The translations under genes and the position numbers were made by a program. This document shows positions 18,895 to 27,660 of a stretch of 64,000 nucleotides of DNA, piece by piece. Origin of the DNA: Streptomyces pactum (lineage in GTDB: Bacteria; Actinomycetota; Actinomycetes; Streptomycetales; Streptomycetaceae). Numbering within the stretch: position 1 is the stretch's first letter; every line of letters starts with the position of its first letter. Location of the stretch: assembly GCF_002005225.1 (NCBI RefSeq), contig NZ_CP019724.1:3970501-4034500 (forward strand), read 5' to 3'. The notes beneath the pieces are model-generated. The model searched no databases, was not told the DNA's origin, and saw nothing but the letters and a program-made list of their open reading frames with translations.

Positions 18895-20502
18895 CTAGGC
18901 GGCCGACCCGGCCACCAGGGTCGTCGCCAACCGGTCCAGGGCCGTCTGGGCCGCCCACGCGTCCGTCGTCCCGGAGGCCAGGAAGGCGAAGGCCAGGAGG
19001 CGGCCCTCGGCGGTGACCATGGTGCCGGCGAGGGTGTTGACGCCCGTCAGGGTGCCCGTCTTGGCACGGACCAGGCCGGCCGCGCCCTCCGTGGAGCGGC
19101 TGGTCAGCGTGCCGGTGAAGCCGGCGACCGGGAGGCCGGTGAGGACGGGGCGGAGCTCGGGGCGGGCCGGGTCGGCGGCCTCGGCCAGCAGGGCGGTGAG
19201 GAGGTCGGCGGTGATCCGGTCGGTGCGGTCGAGGCCGCTGCCGTCATGGAAACGCGCGCCGCGCACGGGCAGGCCCAGTTGCTTCAGACGGGCCGGGACG
19301 GCGGCGGAGACGCCTTCGAAGTCGGCGCTCTCGCCGGTCGCCAGGGCGGTGTGGCGGGCGAGGGCCTCGGCGAGGTCGTTGTCGCTGTTGGTCAGCATCC
19401 GCTCGACCAGGGCCGCCAGCGGGGGCGAGGAGACGGTGGCGAGGGTGTCGGCGCGGTCGGTCGCCTTGGAGGGGCCGGGGGACGACGCGGTGATGCCGTG
19501 CTGCTTCAGGAAGCCGGCGAAGGTGCGGGCGGCGTCGGCGGCCGGGTCGGGCACCCGGGGGGCGGGACCGCGGGTGGAGCCGTCCGTGCGTGCCTCGTCG
19601 GCCATCAGGGCCGTGACACGGGCGAGGTTCTCGTTGACCCCGATCGGGTGCGTTTCCTCGCCGGCGTAGAGCGTCGTGTCGTAGGACAGCGTCACCTTGC
19701 GCACGTCCCGCTTCTTCAGGGCGGCGGCGGTCTTCCCGGCGAGGGTGCGCAGGCTCGCGAGGCCCCGGGCGTCCTCGCGCGCGGTGAGGGTGGGGTCGCC
19801 GCCGCCGACCAGGACGACTTCGCCGGTGTCGGCCTCCAGGGCGGTGCGGGTGGTGAGGCGGTGGTCGGGGCCGAGGGCGGCGAGGGCGGCGACCGCGGTG
19901 GCGATCTTGGTGGTGGAGGCGGGCGTGAGGGGGGCGTCGGCACCGAGACCGTAGAGGCGCTTGCCGGTGGTGAGGTCGACGACGGCCGCCGCGCGGCGGG
20001 TGCCGAACGCGGGGTCGTCCAGGAGCGGCCCGAGGACGTCGTCGAGTGCCTCGCCGCCCGGTGGCGCCTTGACGCCGCCCGGCACGCCGCCGGAGGCGCC
20101 GCCGAGGCCCGCCAGGACGGAGCCGGCACTGGGCGCGGGGCGGGGCGGCCCGGACGTCGTACCGGAGCCCCCGGATCCGCGACCGTGATCTACGCCACCC
20201 GTGCGTTCCAGGGCGGCGGCCCGGTCCCGCTCGGCCGTACGCTGACCCGTGGAGTCCCAGGGGCCGGCGGCGGTCACCACACCGGCGGCGAGAGCCAGCC
20301 CGGCGGTGGCGGCACCGGCGGTGTACTGCCAGGTCTTGGGCCGGGTGACCCGGGCGAGCTGCGGCTTCGCGGCCCGCGCGAACCGCGCGAGACGCGGTCC
20401 GGCGGCCCGCGCGGCGCGTGCGAGACGCGGACGTACGGCGCCCGCGGCGCGCGCCACGTGCGGTTGCGCGGCCCGCCACGGCCTCAGCTCTGGCACTGTC
20501 AC
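18895..20502 (-). CDS. dacB: D-alanyl-D-alanine carboxypeptidase/endopeptidase (class C PBP4 type)
   Basis: This 535-residue protein trims peptidoglycan outside the membrane. It starts at GTG 20502 with AAAGGGG upstream. The first 50 residues are an Ala/Arg-rich, repetitive basic cytosolic tail (units like RAAGPRLARFARAAKPQLARV). One TM/signal segment follows (about 58-78). The serine penicillin-binding core has STTK (Ser about 192), SDND (about 372) and KTG (about 481), plus the long insertion domain of PBP4. The basic N-terminal tail could bind anionic lipid or nucleic acid (inference). It is the first gene of the leftward dacB-metalloprotease-tilS-hpt-ftsH block and is divergent from ppa. 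Confidence 0.92.
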   Translation of the reverse strand: MTVPELRPWRAAQPHVARAAGAVRPRLARAARAAGPRLARFARAAKPQLARVTRPKTWQYTAGAATAGLALAAGVVTAAGPWDSTGQRTAERDRAAALERTGGVDHGRGSGGSGTTSGPPRPAPSAGSVLAGLGGASGGVPGGVKAPPGGEALDDVLGPLLDDPAFGTRRAAAVVDLTTGKRLYGLGADAPLTPASTTKIATAVAALAALGPDHRLTTRTALEADTGEVVLVGGGDPTLTAREDARGLASLRTLAGKTAAALKKRDVRKVTLSYDTTLYAGEETHPIGVNENLARVTALMADEARTDGSTRGPAPRVPDPAADAARTFAGFLKQHGITASSPGPSKATDRADTLATVSSPPLAALVERMLTNSDNDLAEALARHTALATGESADFEGVSAAVPARLKQLGLPVRGARFHDGSGLDRTDRITADLLTALLAEAADPARPELRPVLTGLPVAGFTGTLTSRSTEGAAGLVRAKTGTLTGVNTLAGTMVTAEGRLLAFAFLASGTTDAWAAQTALDRLATTLVAGSAA

Positions 20503-20581
20503 CAGCCCCTTTCGCGATCACACACCTGCGTGAGGGACACTTAACCACCAGAACTATGTGCTGATCATGGAGGAGCGTCCG

Positions 20582-21073
20582 GTGGAGTTCGACGTCACGA
20601 TCGAGATCCCGAAGGGTTCGCGGAACAAGTACGAGGTGGACCACGAGACCGGTCGTATCCGCCTGGACCGCCGCCTGTTCACCTCGACCGCCTACCCGAC
20701 CGACTACGGCTTCGTCGAGAACACCCTCGGCGAGGACGGCGACCCGTTGGACGCGCTGGTCATCCTGGACGAGCCGACCTTCCCGGGCTGCCTCATCCGC
20801 TGCCGCGCGATCGGCATGTTCCGGATGACGGACGAGGCCGGCGGCGACGACAAGCTGCTGTGCGTGCCGTCGACCGACCCGCGCGTGGAGCACCTGCGTG
20901 ACATCCACCACGTGTCGGAGTTCGACCGCCTGGAGATCCAGCACTTCTTCGAGGTCTACAAGGACCTGGAGCCCGGCAAGTCCGTCGAGGGCGCCGACTG
21001 GGTGGGCCGCACCGACGCCGAGGCCGAGATCGAGCGGTCCTACAAGCGCTTCAAGGACCAGGGCGGCCACTGA
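20582..21073 (+). CDS. ppa: Inorganic pyrophosphatase (family I)
   Basis: This 163-residue cytosolic enzyme hydrolyses PPi. GTG 20582 was chosen because GGAGGAG lies 6 nt upstream and the length fits; an upstream in-frame GTG at 20558 would add eight residues. The catalytic run is [23 protein letters not shown] with the metal-binding Asp residues, followed by a C-terminal KDLEPGK. A membrane pyrophosphatase is also encoded in this window (61237-63642). Confidence 0.96.
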   Translation: MEFDVTIEIPKGSRNKYEVDHETGRIRLDRRLFTSTAYPTDYGFVENTLGEDGDPLDALVILDEPTFPGCLIRCRAIGMFRMTDEAGGDDKLLCVPSTDPRVEHLRDIHHVSEFDRLEIQHFFEVYKDLEPGKSVEGADWVGRTDAEAEIERSYKRFKDQGGH

Positions 21074-21100
21074 TCCCCGCTGATCAGGAGCCACACCCGT

Positions 21101-21133
21101 AACGGGCCGCACGCGTGGAGCGTGCGGCCCGTT
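21101..21133 (+). terminator. ppa terminator
   Basis: There is a perfect 14-bp stem: AACGGGCCGCACGC (21101-21114), loop GTGGA, then GCGTGCGGCCCGTT (21120-21133). It begins 27 bp after the ppa stop and is followed by a short T-rich patch (CACGTTTGGG). Confidence 0.85.
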
Positions 21134-21201
21134 CACGTTTGGGTGCGCATACTGAGGGCTACAGGCAGGAGGGTGTGTTCGGACCAGGGAGCGTTGCGCA
21201 G

Positions 21202-22911
21202 GTGACGGAGGCGGAGGACCGCAAGCCGCAGTCGGACGAGGCCCGCAGTGCCTTCCGGCCGCCCAGTGGTGTGGCGGCGACGGCCGAGGGCGAGGCGTCG
21301 ACGACGTCCGAGTTCGAGATCCCGCAGGGACTGGCCGTCCCGCGGCACACCGCCACGGAGTCCGAGACGACCTCGGAGTTCGCGCTGCCCGAAGGGCTGG
21401 ACGCACCTCCGGCCGCGCCCGCCGAGGGCGAGGGGTCGGCGTTCACCACGCCCAGCACGTACCACGCCTGGACCGCACCGACCACCTTCACCCCGGCGAG
21501 CGGCTTCCCGGCGGTGAACCTGGCGGACGTGCCCTGGCAGGACCGGATGCGCACGATGCTGCGCATGCCGGTGGCCGAGCGGCCCGCGCCCGAGACCGCG
21601 CAGCGGCACGACGACGAGACCGGCCCCGCCGTGCCGCGCGTGCTGGACCTGACCCTGCGTATCGGGGAGCTGCTGCTGGCGGGCGGTGAGGGCGCCGAGG
21701 ACGTGGAGGCGGCGATGTTCGCCGTGTGCCGCTCCTACGGCCTGGACCGCTGCGAGCCGAACGTCACCTTCACCCTGCTGTCGATCTCCCATCAGCCGTC
21801 CCTGGTCGAGGACCCGGTCACGGCGTCGCGGACGGTGCGCCGCCGGGGCACCGACTACACGCGGCTCGCGGCCGTCTTCCACCTGGTGGACGACCTCAGC
21901 GACCCGGACACGAACATCTCCCTGGAGGAGGCCTACCGGCGCCTCGCGGAGATGCGCCGCAACCGGCACCCGTACCCCACCTGGGTGCTGACCACGGCGA
22001 GCGGGCTGCTGGCGGGCGCGGCGTCGGTGCTCGTGGGCGGTGGACTGACCGTGTTCGTGGCGGCCATGCTCGGCTCGATGCTCGGCGACCGGCTGGCCTG
22101 GCTGTGCGCCGGGCGCGGGCTGCCGGAGTTCTACCAGTTCGCGGTGGCCGCGATGCCGCCGGCCGCGATGGGTGTCGCGCTGACGGTGACGCACGTCGAC
22201 GTGAAGGCGTCGGCGGTCATCACCGGTGGTCTGTTCGCGCTGCTGCCGGGGCGGGCGCTGGTGGCGGGGGTGCAGGACGGGCTGACCGGCTTCTACATCA
22301 CCGCGTCCGCGCGCCTGCTGGAGGTCATGTACTTCTTCGTCAGCATCGTCGCCGGGGTGCTGATCGTGCTGTACTTCGGCGTACAGCTCGGCGCCGAGCT
22401 CGATCCCGACGCGAAACTGGGCACAGGCGACCAGCCGGTCGTCCAGATCTGCGCGTCGATGCTGCTGTCGCTCGCCTTCGCGATCCTGCTCCAGCAGGAA
22501 CGATCCACCGTGCTGGCGGTGACCCTGAACGGGGGCGTCGCCTGGAGCGTGTACGGCGCGATGCACTACGTCGGCGACATCTCGCCGGTGGCGTCCACGG
22601 CCGCCGCGGCGGGACTGGTCGGCCTGTTCGGGCAGCTCATGTCCCGGTACCGGTTCGCGTCGGCGCTGCCCTACACGACCGCGGCGATCGGGCCGCTGCT
22701 GCCCGGTTCGGCGACGTACTTCGGGCTGCTGGCCATCGCGCAGAGCAAGGTCGACAAGGGGCTGGTGTCCCTGTCGACGGCCGTGGCGCTCGCCATGGCC
22801 ATCGCCATCGGGGTCAACCTCGGCGGGGAGATCTCGCGGCTGTTCCTGAAGATGCCGGGGGCCGCGAGTGCCGCGGGACGCCGGGCGGCGAAGCGGACGC
22901 GGGGGTTCTGA
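21202..22911 (+). CDS. Threonine/serine exporter family membrane protein (ThrE-like)
   Basis: This 569-residue protein has an N-terminal cytosolic region of about 140 residues with two similar 'TTSEFEIPQGL / TTSEFALPEGL' repeats. A ThrE N-domain follows (LRIGELLLAGGEGAEDVEAAMFAVCRSYGL...CEPNVTFT), then about ten transmembrane segments. ThrE of Corynebacterium exports Thr and Ser by proton antiport. The role here is by family. GTG 21202 was chosen with AGGGAG 10 nt upstream; GTG 21175 is an in-frame alternative directly behind AGGAGG. It is monocistronic, after the ppa terminator. Confidence 0.86.
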   Translation: MTEAEDRKPQSDEARSAFRPPSGVAATAEGEASTTSEFEIPQGLAVPRHTATESETTSEFALPEGLDAPPAAPAEGEGSAFTTPSTYHAWTAPTTFTPASGFPAVNLADVPWQDRMRTMLRMPVAERPAPETAQRHDDETGPAVPRVLDLTLRIGELLLAGGEGAEDVEAAMFAVCRSYGLDRCEPNVTFTLLSISHQPSLVEDPVTASRTVRRRGTDYTRLAAVFHLVDDLSDPDTNISLEEAYRRLAEMRRNRHPYPTWVLTTASGLLAGAASVLVGGGLTVFVAAMLGSMLGDRLAWLCAGRGLPEFYQFAVAAMPPAAMGVALTVTHVDVKASAVITGGLFALLPGRALVAGVQDGLTGFYITASARLLEVMYFFVSIVAGVLIVLYFGVQLGAELDPDAKLGTGDQPVVQICASMLLSLAFAILLQQERSTVLAVTLNGGVAWSVYGAMHYVGDISPVASTAAAAGLVGLFGQLMSRYRFASALPYTTAAIGPLLPGSATYFGLLAIAQSKVDKGLVSLSTAVALAMAIAIGVNLGGEISRLFLKMPGAASAAGRRAAKRTRGF

Positions 22912-22914
22912 CGC

Positions 22915-23115
22915 CGGTCGCCCGCGAGCCCGGGTGGCTTGTGCCGGTCGCCGGATGGCTCGTGCCGGCTCCCGGGTGGCTTGTCCCGGTCGGCGGGCGG
23001 CTTGTCGCAGAGGGCGGGCGGCTCGTCCCGGTCGGCGGGCGGCGCCGTCGCAGAGGGCGGGCGGCTTGTCCCAGTTGGCGGGCGCGGGTCCGTGGCGGCT
23101 TGTCGCGTTCGCGCG
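22915..23115. repeat. Degenerate about 20-24 bp G+C-rich repeats between the ThrE-like and DedA genes
   Basis: The 247-bp gap between two convergent genes is filled with variants of 'CGGGTGGCTTGT(C/G)CCGGTCGGCGGGCGG'-like pieces, at least six copies. No gene or clean terminator stem was identified. Confidence 0.7.
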
Positions 23116-23158
23116 GCGGAGCCGCGCATCAAGACGGCCCCGCGCCCCTGGGCGGGCT

Positions 23159-24046
23159 TCAGCGCCCCTGGTTGTAGGGGTACTGGCCGCCCTGGCCGCC
23201 CTGGTCGCCGTAGGGCTGCTGCCCGTACCCCTGCGGGTACTGCTGCGCGTACGGCTGCGGCGAGCCGTAGGGCCGGTCGTAGGACTGGTCGTAGGACTGG
23301 TCGTAGGACTGCTGCTGCGGCTGCTGGTACGGGTCCACCCTGCGGAGCTGGGTCGTGGCGTCGTCCATGACCGGGTACGGCGGCTGCGGCTGGTGCTGCT
23401 GGACCGCCGGCGGCTCGGCGGCGGCGCGCTTCTTCTTGCCTCGCTCGCGGAGGTACTCGATGGCGATCGGGACGACCGAGAGGACGACGATCAGGACGAG
23501 GATCGGTTCGACGTTGGTCCGGATGAACTCGATCTGGCCGAGCCAGTAGCCCGCGAGGGTGACGCCCGAGCCCCAGGCCACGCCGCCGATGATGTTGTAC
23601 GTGAGGAAGGTGCGGTACTTCATGCGGCCGGCGCCCGCCACGATGGGGGCGAAGGTGCGCACGATGGGCACGAAGCGGGCAAGGACGATCGCCTTGGGAC
23701 CGTACTTCTCCATGAACTCGTGGGCCTTGTCCAGGTTCTCCTGTTTGAAGAGCTTGGAGTTGGGGCGGTTGAAGAGCTTCGGACCGAGGAACTTGCCGAT
23801 CATGTAACCCACTTGGTCGCCGATGACGGCGGCCAGCACGATCAGGGTGCACACCAGCCACAGCGGCTGGCTGATGTACTCGCCCTGGGCGACGAAGAGG
23901 CCCGCGGTGAACAGCAGCGAGTCGCCGGGCAGGAAGGCGAAGAGTCCGGACTCGGCGAAGACGATGAGCAGGATGCCCGGCAGAGCGAAGGTCTCGATCA
24001 GATAGTCCGGGCTGAGCCACTCGGGGCCGAGCGCAAGCGTGGTCAC
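23159..24046 (-). CDS. DedA/VTT family membrane protein with a Gln/Tyr-rich tail
   Basis: This 295-residue protein starts at GTG 24046, with AGGAG 10 nt upstream. The DedA (SNARE-associated/VTT) core shows ESGLFAFLPGDSLLFTAGL, GDQVGYMIGKFLG and RFVPIVRTFAPIVAGAGRMKYRTFLTYNIIGG; the last contains the conserved Arg residues. The family includes undecaprenyl-phosphate flippases and proteins needed for proton-motive-force and envelope homeostasis. After about residue 210 a cytosolic tail rich in Q, Y, P and G contains three SYDQ-type units and YPQGYGQQPYGDQ; it looks disordered. Relatives often lack such a tail. Confidence 0.88.
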   Translation of the reverse strand: MTTLALGPEWLSPDYLIETFALPGILLIVFAESGLFAFLPGDSLLFTAGLFVAQGEYISQPLWLVCTLIVLAAVIGDQVGYMIGKFLGPKLFNRPNSKLFKQENLDKAHEFMEKYGPKAIVLARFVPIVRTFAPIVAGAGRMKYRTFLTYNIIGGVAWGSGVTLAGYWLGQIEFIRTNVEPILVLIVVLSVVPIAIEYLRERGKKKRAAAEPPAVQQHQPQPPYPVMDDATTQLRRVDPYQQPQQQSYDQSYDQSYDRPYGSPQPYAQQYPQGYGQQPYGDQGGQGGQYPYNQGR

Positions 24047-24178
24047 GGGATTGTGGCTCCTGCTGCTGGGGGGCGGGCGGGACCTGGCTGCCCAAACGTA
24101 CAACGCAGCCGCGGGGTTCCAGGTTCCACGGGGTTCCCCGGGGTGCACTGTGACCTCGCCCGGGGAAACCTGAGAACC

Positions 24179-24544
24179 ATGGGTATTGAAGAATACGGCG
24201 GCGGACAGGGTCCTCAGCCCGAGGTGCTCGTGGTGACCACGAACGACCTGCCGGGCCATCGCGTGCAGGAGGTGCTGGGGGAGGTCTTCGGGCTGACCGT
24301 GCGCTCCCGGCACCTGGGGAGCCAGATCGGTGCCGGGCTGAAGTCGATGATCGGCGGTGAGCTGCGCGGTCTCACCAAGACGCTGGTCGAGACCCGCAAC
24401 CAGGCCATGGACCGGCTCGTCGAGCAGGCACGCGCGCGCGGGGCCAACGCGGTGCTGGCGTTCCGCTTCGACGTGACGGAGGCGGCGGACGTGGGCACCG
24501 AGGTGTGCGCGTACGGGACGGCGGTGGTCGTGGCCCGGGAGTGA
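24179..24544 (+). CDS. YbjQ/DUF74 (heavy-metal-binding domain) family protein
   Basis: This 121-residue protein matches the YbjQ family (UPF0145). Marks are VLVVTTNDLPGHRVQEVLGEVFGLTVRSRHLGSQIGAGLKSMIGGELRGLTKTL, then RARGANAVLAFRFD and VCAYGTAVVV. The family forms decameric barrels of unknown function, and the 'heavy-metal binding' name is not proven biochemically. It converges with tipA, and its last codons form one arm of a long hairpin. Confidence 0.9.
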   Translation: MGIEEYGGGQGPQPEVLVVTTNDLPGHRVQEVLGEVFGLTVRSRHLGSQIGAGLKSMIGGELRGLTKTLVETRNQAMDRLVEQARARGANAVLAFRFDVTEAADVGTEVCAYGTAVVVARE

Positions 24545-24562
24545 GACCCGGGCCACGACCAC
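24524..24562. terminator. 16-bp perfect hairpin overlapping the ybjQ 3' end, shared with tipA
   Basis: GTGGTCGTGGCCCGGG (24524-24539) pairs perfectly with CCCGGGCCACGACCAC (24547-24562) around a 7-nt loop that contains the ybjQ stop codon. The tipA stop lies only 4 bp further on (24566). It can end transcription from both sides. Confidence 0.85.
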
Positions 24563-24565
24563 CGC

Positions 24566-25000
24566 TCAGGGGGTGTGCCGGACGGCGTTGGCGAGGATCG
24601 CGTCGCGCATGTAGGCGGCGAGGCCCGGCTTGGCGGCGTCGATGTTCCGCGTGAAACGCTCGTCCGAGACGTACATCTCGCCCAGGCAGGTGTGCATCTC
24701 GTGCCCGCAGTCGTAGTGGTTGCGGGCGATCCCCTGCCGGTGGTCCTCGGCGGCGTCCATGGCCGCCTCGGAGTCGGCGGGCTCACCTGCGTCCATCAGG
24801 GCGACGAAGCGCCGGGTGAGCTCGTCGGCCTCGTTCTGGATGCGCTGCCAGTCCTCCTTGGTGTACGAGGCGGTCTTCTGCCGCGACTGGCGGTAGGCGT
24901 CGGTGTCGCCCCAGCGTTCCCGGACCTCCTCCTCGTACTGATCGGGGTCGAACTCGCCGAAGACCTCGAACTTCTCCTCCGGCGTGAGGTTGATTCCCAT
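24566..25000 (-). CDS. tipAS: TipAS, internal in-frame translation product of tipA
   Basis: ATG 25000 (codon 110 of tipA, MGINLTPEEK) is preceded by GGAGG at 8 nt, and translation from it gives 144 residues. That is the published size of TipAS, the thiopeptide-sequestering short form lacking the MerR DNA-binding part. In S. lividans TipAS is made in large excess over TipAL. Here the internal ribosome site is intact, so the same two-product arrangement is inferred. Confidence 0.85.
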   Translation of the reverse strand: MGINLTPEEKFEVFGEFDPDQYEEEVRERWGDTDAYRQSRQKTASYTKEDWQRIQNEADELTRRFVALMDAGEPADSEAAMDAAEDHRQGIARNHYDCGHEMHTCLGEMYVSDERFTRNIDAAKPGLAAYMRDAILANAVRHTP

Positions 25001-25327
25001 GCTGCGTGCCTCCATGGCGTGCTCCACGGCCGCCGCCATCTTCTGCAGCTTCTCGATCCGGGCGGTCAGCAGTTCGTGCTGGCGGCGCAGGTGCGCACGC
25101 GGGTCCGCGTCCGGGTCGTCGAGCAGGGCGGCGACCTCGTCGAGCGGGAAGCCGAGCTCCCGGTAGAACAGGATCTGCTGCAGCCGGTCGAGGTCGGCGT
25201 CGCTGTAGCGCCGGTGGCCCGCGTGGCTGCGCTCACTGGGTACGAGCAGGCCGATGTCGTCGTAGTGGTGCAGGGTGCGCACCGTCACTCCGGCGAAGCC
25301 GGCGACCTGTCCCACGGAGTAGCTCAC
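24566..25327 (-). CDS. tipA: Thiostrepton-induced MerR-family regulator TipAL (with internal TipAS)
   Basis: This 253-residue protein is almost identical, from memory, to S. lividans TipAL. The N-terminal MerR winged helix (VGQVAGFAGVTVRTLHHYDDIGLL) is followed by a coiled-coil dimerisation helix (about 75-108) and the C-terminal drug-recognition (TipAS/TOPRIM-like SoxS-unrelated) domain. Cys207 and Cys214 are both present in NHYDCGHEMHTC; Cys214 is the residue that bonds covalently to thiostrepton-like thiopeptides. The start is GTG 25327 behind AAGGGAG. TipAL activates its own promoter on drug binding, and an inverted repeat upstream fits that. The C-terminus ends near a shared terminator. 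Confidence 0.97.
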   Translation of the reverse strand: MSYSVGQVAGFAGVTVRTLHHYDDIGLLVPSERSHAGHRRYSDADLDRLQQILFYRELGFPLDEVAALLDDPDADPRAHLRRQHELLTARIEKLQKMAAAVEHAMEARSMGINLTPEEKFEVFGEFDPDQYEEEVRERWGDTDAYRQSRQKTASYTKEDWQRIQNEADELTRRFVALMDAGEPADSEAAMDAAEDHRQGIARNHYDCGHEMHTCLGEMYVSDERFTRNIDAAKPGLAAYMRDAILANAVRHTP

Positions 25328-25362
25328 TTCCGCTCCCTTCTCTGACGCCGCCCACGCTGCCG

Positions 25363-25379
25363 CCTCACGTGGCGTGAGG
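25363..25379. promoter_or_regulatory. TipAL operator-like inverted repeat between tipA and gad
   Basis: The perfect 7-bp inverted repeat CCTCACG-TGG-CGTGAGG starts 36 bp upstream of the tipA GTG and ends 48 bp upstream of the gad ATG. It matches the position and sequence of the TipAL-binding palindrome recalled for the S. lividans tipA promoter. MerR regulators bind such repeats between the -35 and -10 boxes. The divergent position allows effects on both genes. Confidence 0.8.
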
Positions 25380-25426
25380 TGCAAGCCCGGGTGCGGGTCC
25401 CGGTGCCCGGACCTACCGTCGGTCGC

Positions 25427-26858
25427 ATGCCACTGCATCACGGGCCCCGTCCGCCGCAGGACGACGACCGCGCCCGGCGCCGACTCGCCATGAACCCCTT
25501 CTACGGTCAGGCGGACCCGACCGGCGGCATGACCGAGGCCCCGCCCACGCACCGCCTCCCCGATGCTCCCCTGCCGCCCTCGACGGCGTACCGGCTGGTC
25601 CACGACGAGCTGATGCTGGACGGCAACGCGCGCCTCAACCTGGCCACCTTCGTCACCACCTGGATGGAGCCGCAGGCCGGGGTGCTGATGAGCGAGTGCC
25701 GGGACAAGAACATGATCGACAAGGACGAGTACCCGCGCACCGCCGAGCTGGAGCGGCGTTGCGTGGCGATGCTCGCCGACCTGTGGCACGCGCCCGACCC
25801 GTCGGCCGTGGTGGGCTGCTCGACGACCGGGTCGAGCGAGGCGTGCATGCTGGCCGGGATGGCGCTGAAGCGGCGGTGGGCGCTGCGCAACGCGGACCGG
25901 TACCCGGCGGTGGACGTGCGGCCCAATCTCGTCATGGGTGTGAACGTGCAGGTCTGCTGGGAGAAGTTCTGCAACTTCTGGGAGGTGGACGCCCGGCAGG
26001 TGCCGATGGACGGCGACCGCTTCCACCTCGACCCGCAGGCCGCCGCCGAGCTGTGCGACGAGAACACCATCGGGGTCGTCGGCATCATGGGCTCCACCTT
26101 CGACGGGTCCTACGAGCCGGTCGCCGACCTGTGCGCGGCGCTGGACGCGTTGCAGGAGCGAACCGGGCTGGACATCCCGGTGCACGTCGACGGGGCCTCC
26201 GGCGGCATGGTCGCGCCCTTCCTGGACGAGGACCTGGTGTGGGACTTCCGGCTGCCGAGGGTGGCCTCGATCAACACCTCGGGGCACAAGTACGGGCTCG
26301 TCTACCCCGGCGTCGGCTGGGCCCTGTGGCGGGACGCGGACGCGCTGCCCGAGGAGCTCGTCTTCCGGGTGAACTACCTGGGCGGCGACATGCCGACCTT
26401 CGCGTTGAACTTCTCCCGGCCCGGCGCGCAGGTGGTCGCGCAGTACTACACCTTCCTGCGGCTGGGCCGCGAGGGCTACCGGGCCGTGCAGCAGGCCTCG
26501 CGCGACATCGCGCGCGGGCTCGCGGAGCGCGTGGCGTCGCTCGGTGACTTCCGGCTGTTGACGCGGGGCGACCAGTTGCCGGTGTTCGCGTTCACGACGG
26601 CCGACGACGTGACGGCGTACGACGTGTTCGACGTCTCCCGGCGGTTGCGGGAGGGCGGCTGGCTGGCTGGTACCCGCGTACACCTTCCCGCCGCACCGGG
26701 AGGACCTGTCCGTGCTGCGCGTGGTGTGCCGCAACGGCTTCTCGGCCGACATGGCCGACCTGCTCCTGGCGGACCTGGAGCGGCTGCTGCCGGAGCTGCG
26801 CCGGCAGCCGCACCCGCTGACCCGGGACGAGGGTGCGGCGACCGGGTTCCACCACTAG
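25427..26858 (+). pseudogene. gad: Glutamate decarboxylase, disrupted by a 4-base frameshift
   Basis: The first frame encodes a clear PLP-dependent GadB-type decarboxylase from ATG 25427 (MPLHHGPRPPQDDD), with STTGSSEACMLAGMALKRRW, VHVDGASGG and the PLP-lysine motif SINTSGHKYGLVYPG (Lys about 288). At about codon 412, GGCT occurs three times plus GG (26657-26670), where the protein needs only two copies to read GWLVPAYTFPPHRED. The expected C-terminus (VLRVVCRNGFSADMADLLL...ATGFHH) continues in the next frame to TAG 26858. Removing 4 bp restores 475 residues, the usual length. It may be a real null allele, a slippage-prone phase switch or a sequencing error. The intact frame would make glutamate into GABA and consume a proton. 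Confidence 0.88.
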
Positions 26859-26862
26859 GTCC

Positions 26863-27660
26863 TCACCTGCTGAGGCGGGCGAACCTCCCGACGGCCAGCG
26901 GGGAGAACACCGCGAGCAGGGCCAGCGGCCAGGCGATCGCCGCCCACACGTGGCCGGACTCGCCGCCCGGGCCGCCGAAGAGGTCGCGTACGGCCGTGGC
27001 GGTCTGGGACATCGGGTTCCACTGGACGACCGTGCCGAGCCAGCCCGGCATGGCCTGTGGCGTGGCGAAGGCGTTGGAGAGGAAGCCCACCGGCCAGACC
27101 AGGATCTGCACCGCCTGCACCAGCTCGGGCTTGCCCGCCACCAGGGCGAGGAAGATGCCGATCCACAGCATGGCGAAGCGGAGGAGCAGCAGCAGGCCCA
27201 CCGCGCCCAGGAAGGCGCCGGGACCGCCGTGGGCCCGCCAGCCGAGCGTGTACCCGACGGCGATCAGCACCGCGAGACCGAGCGCCGACTGGAGCATGTC
27301 GGCGGCGGAACGGCCCACCAGGACCGCGCCGTTGGTCATCGGCAGGGAGCGGAAGCGGTCGACGACGCCCTTGTCGAGGTCCCGGGTGACGGCGACCATG
27401 GTGCCCTCCAGGCCGAAGGCCATGGTGAGGGCCAGCATCCCGGGGATCAGGTAGTCGACGTAGTCGCCGCTCACGCCCCGGCCGCCGCCGACCAGATAGC
27501 CGAACATCAGCAGCATCATCACCGGGAAGACCAGGTTGACGACGACCGCGATCGGCTGCCGCGCCCAGCGGGCCAGTTCGCGGCGGGTCATGGTCCAGGA
27601 GTCGGCCAGGGCGTACGTCATGGTGCCCGTGACGGTGGGGGTGAAGGTGCCGGTACTCAC
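26863..27660 (-). CDS. ABC transporter permease (ABC-2 type, DrrB-like)
   Basis: This 265-residue permease has six hydrophobic segments and the ABC-2 signature around [19 protein letters not shown] 27660 overlaps the stop of the ATPase gene (GTGA), so the two are coupled. With the DrrA-like ATPase it would form an exporter for drugs or lipophilic metabolites. It converges with gad, the two stops being 4 bp apart, leaving no room for a separate terminator. Confidence 0.9.
   Translation of the reverse strand: MSTGTFTPTVTGTMTYALADSWTMTRRELARWARQPIAVVVNLVFPVMMLLMFGYLVGGGRGVSGDYVDYLIPGMLALTMAFGLEGTMVAVTRDLDKGVVDRFRSLPMTNGAVLVGRSAADMLQSALGLAVLIAVGYTLGWRAHGGPGAFLGAVGLLLLLRFAMLWIGIFLALVAGKPELVQAVQILVWPVGFLSNAFATPQAMPGWLGTVVQWNPMSQTATAVRDLFGGPGGESGHVWAAIAWPLALLAVFSPLAVGRFARLSR

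Noticed and set aside
26859..27454. Continuation of the first gad frame for another 200 codons
   Set aside because: The residues beyond the frameshift show no decarboxylase similarity and lie antisense to the ABC permease gene. The true C-terminus is in the other frame.
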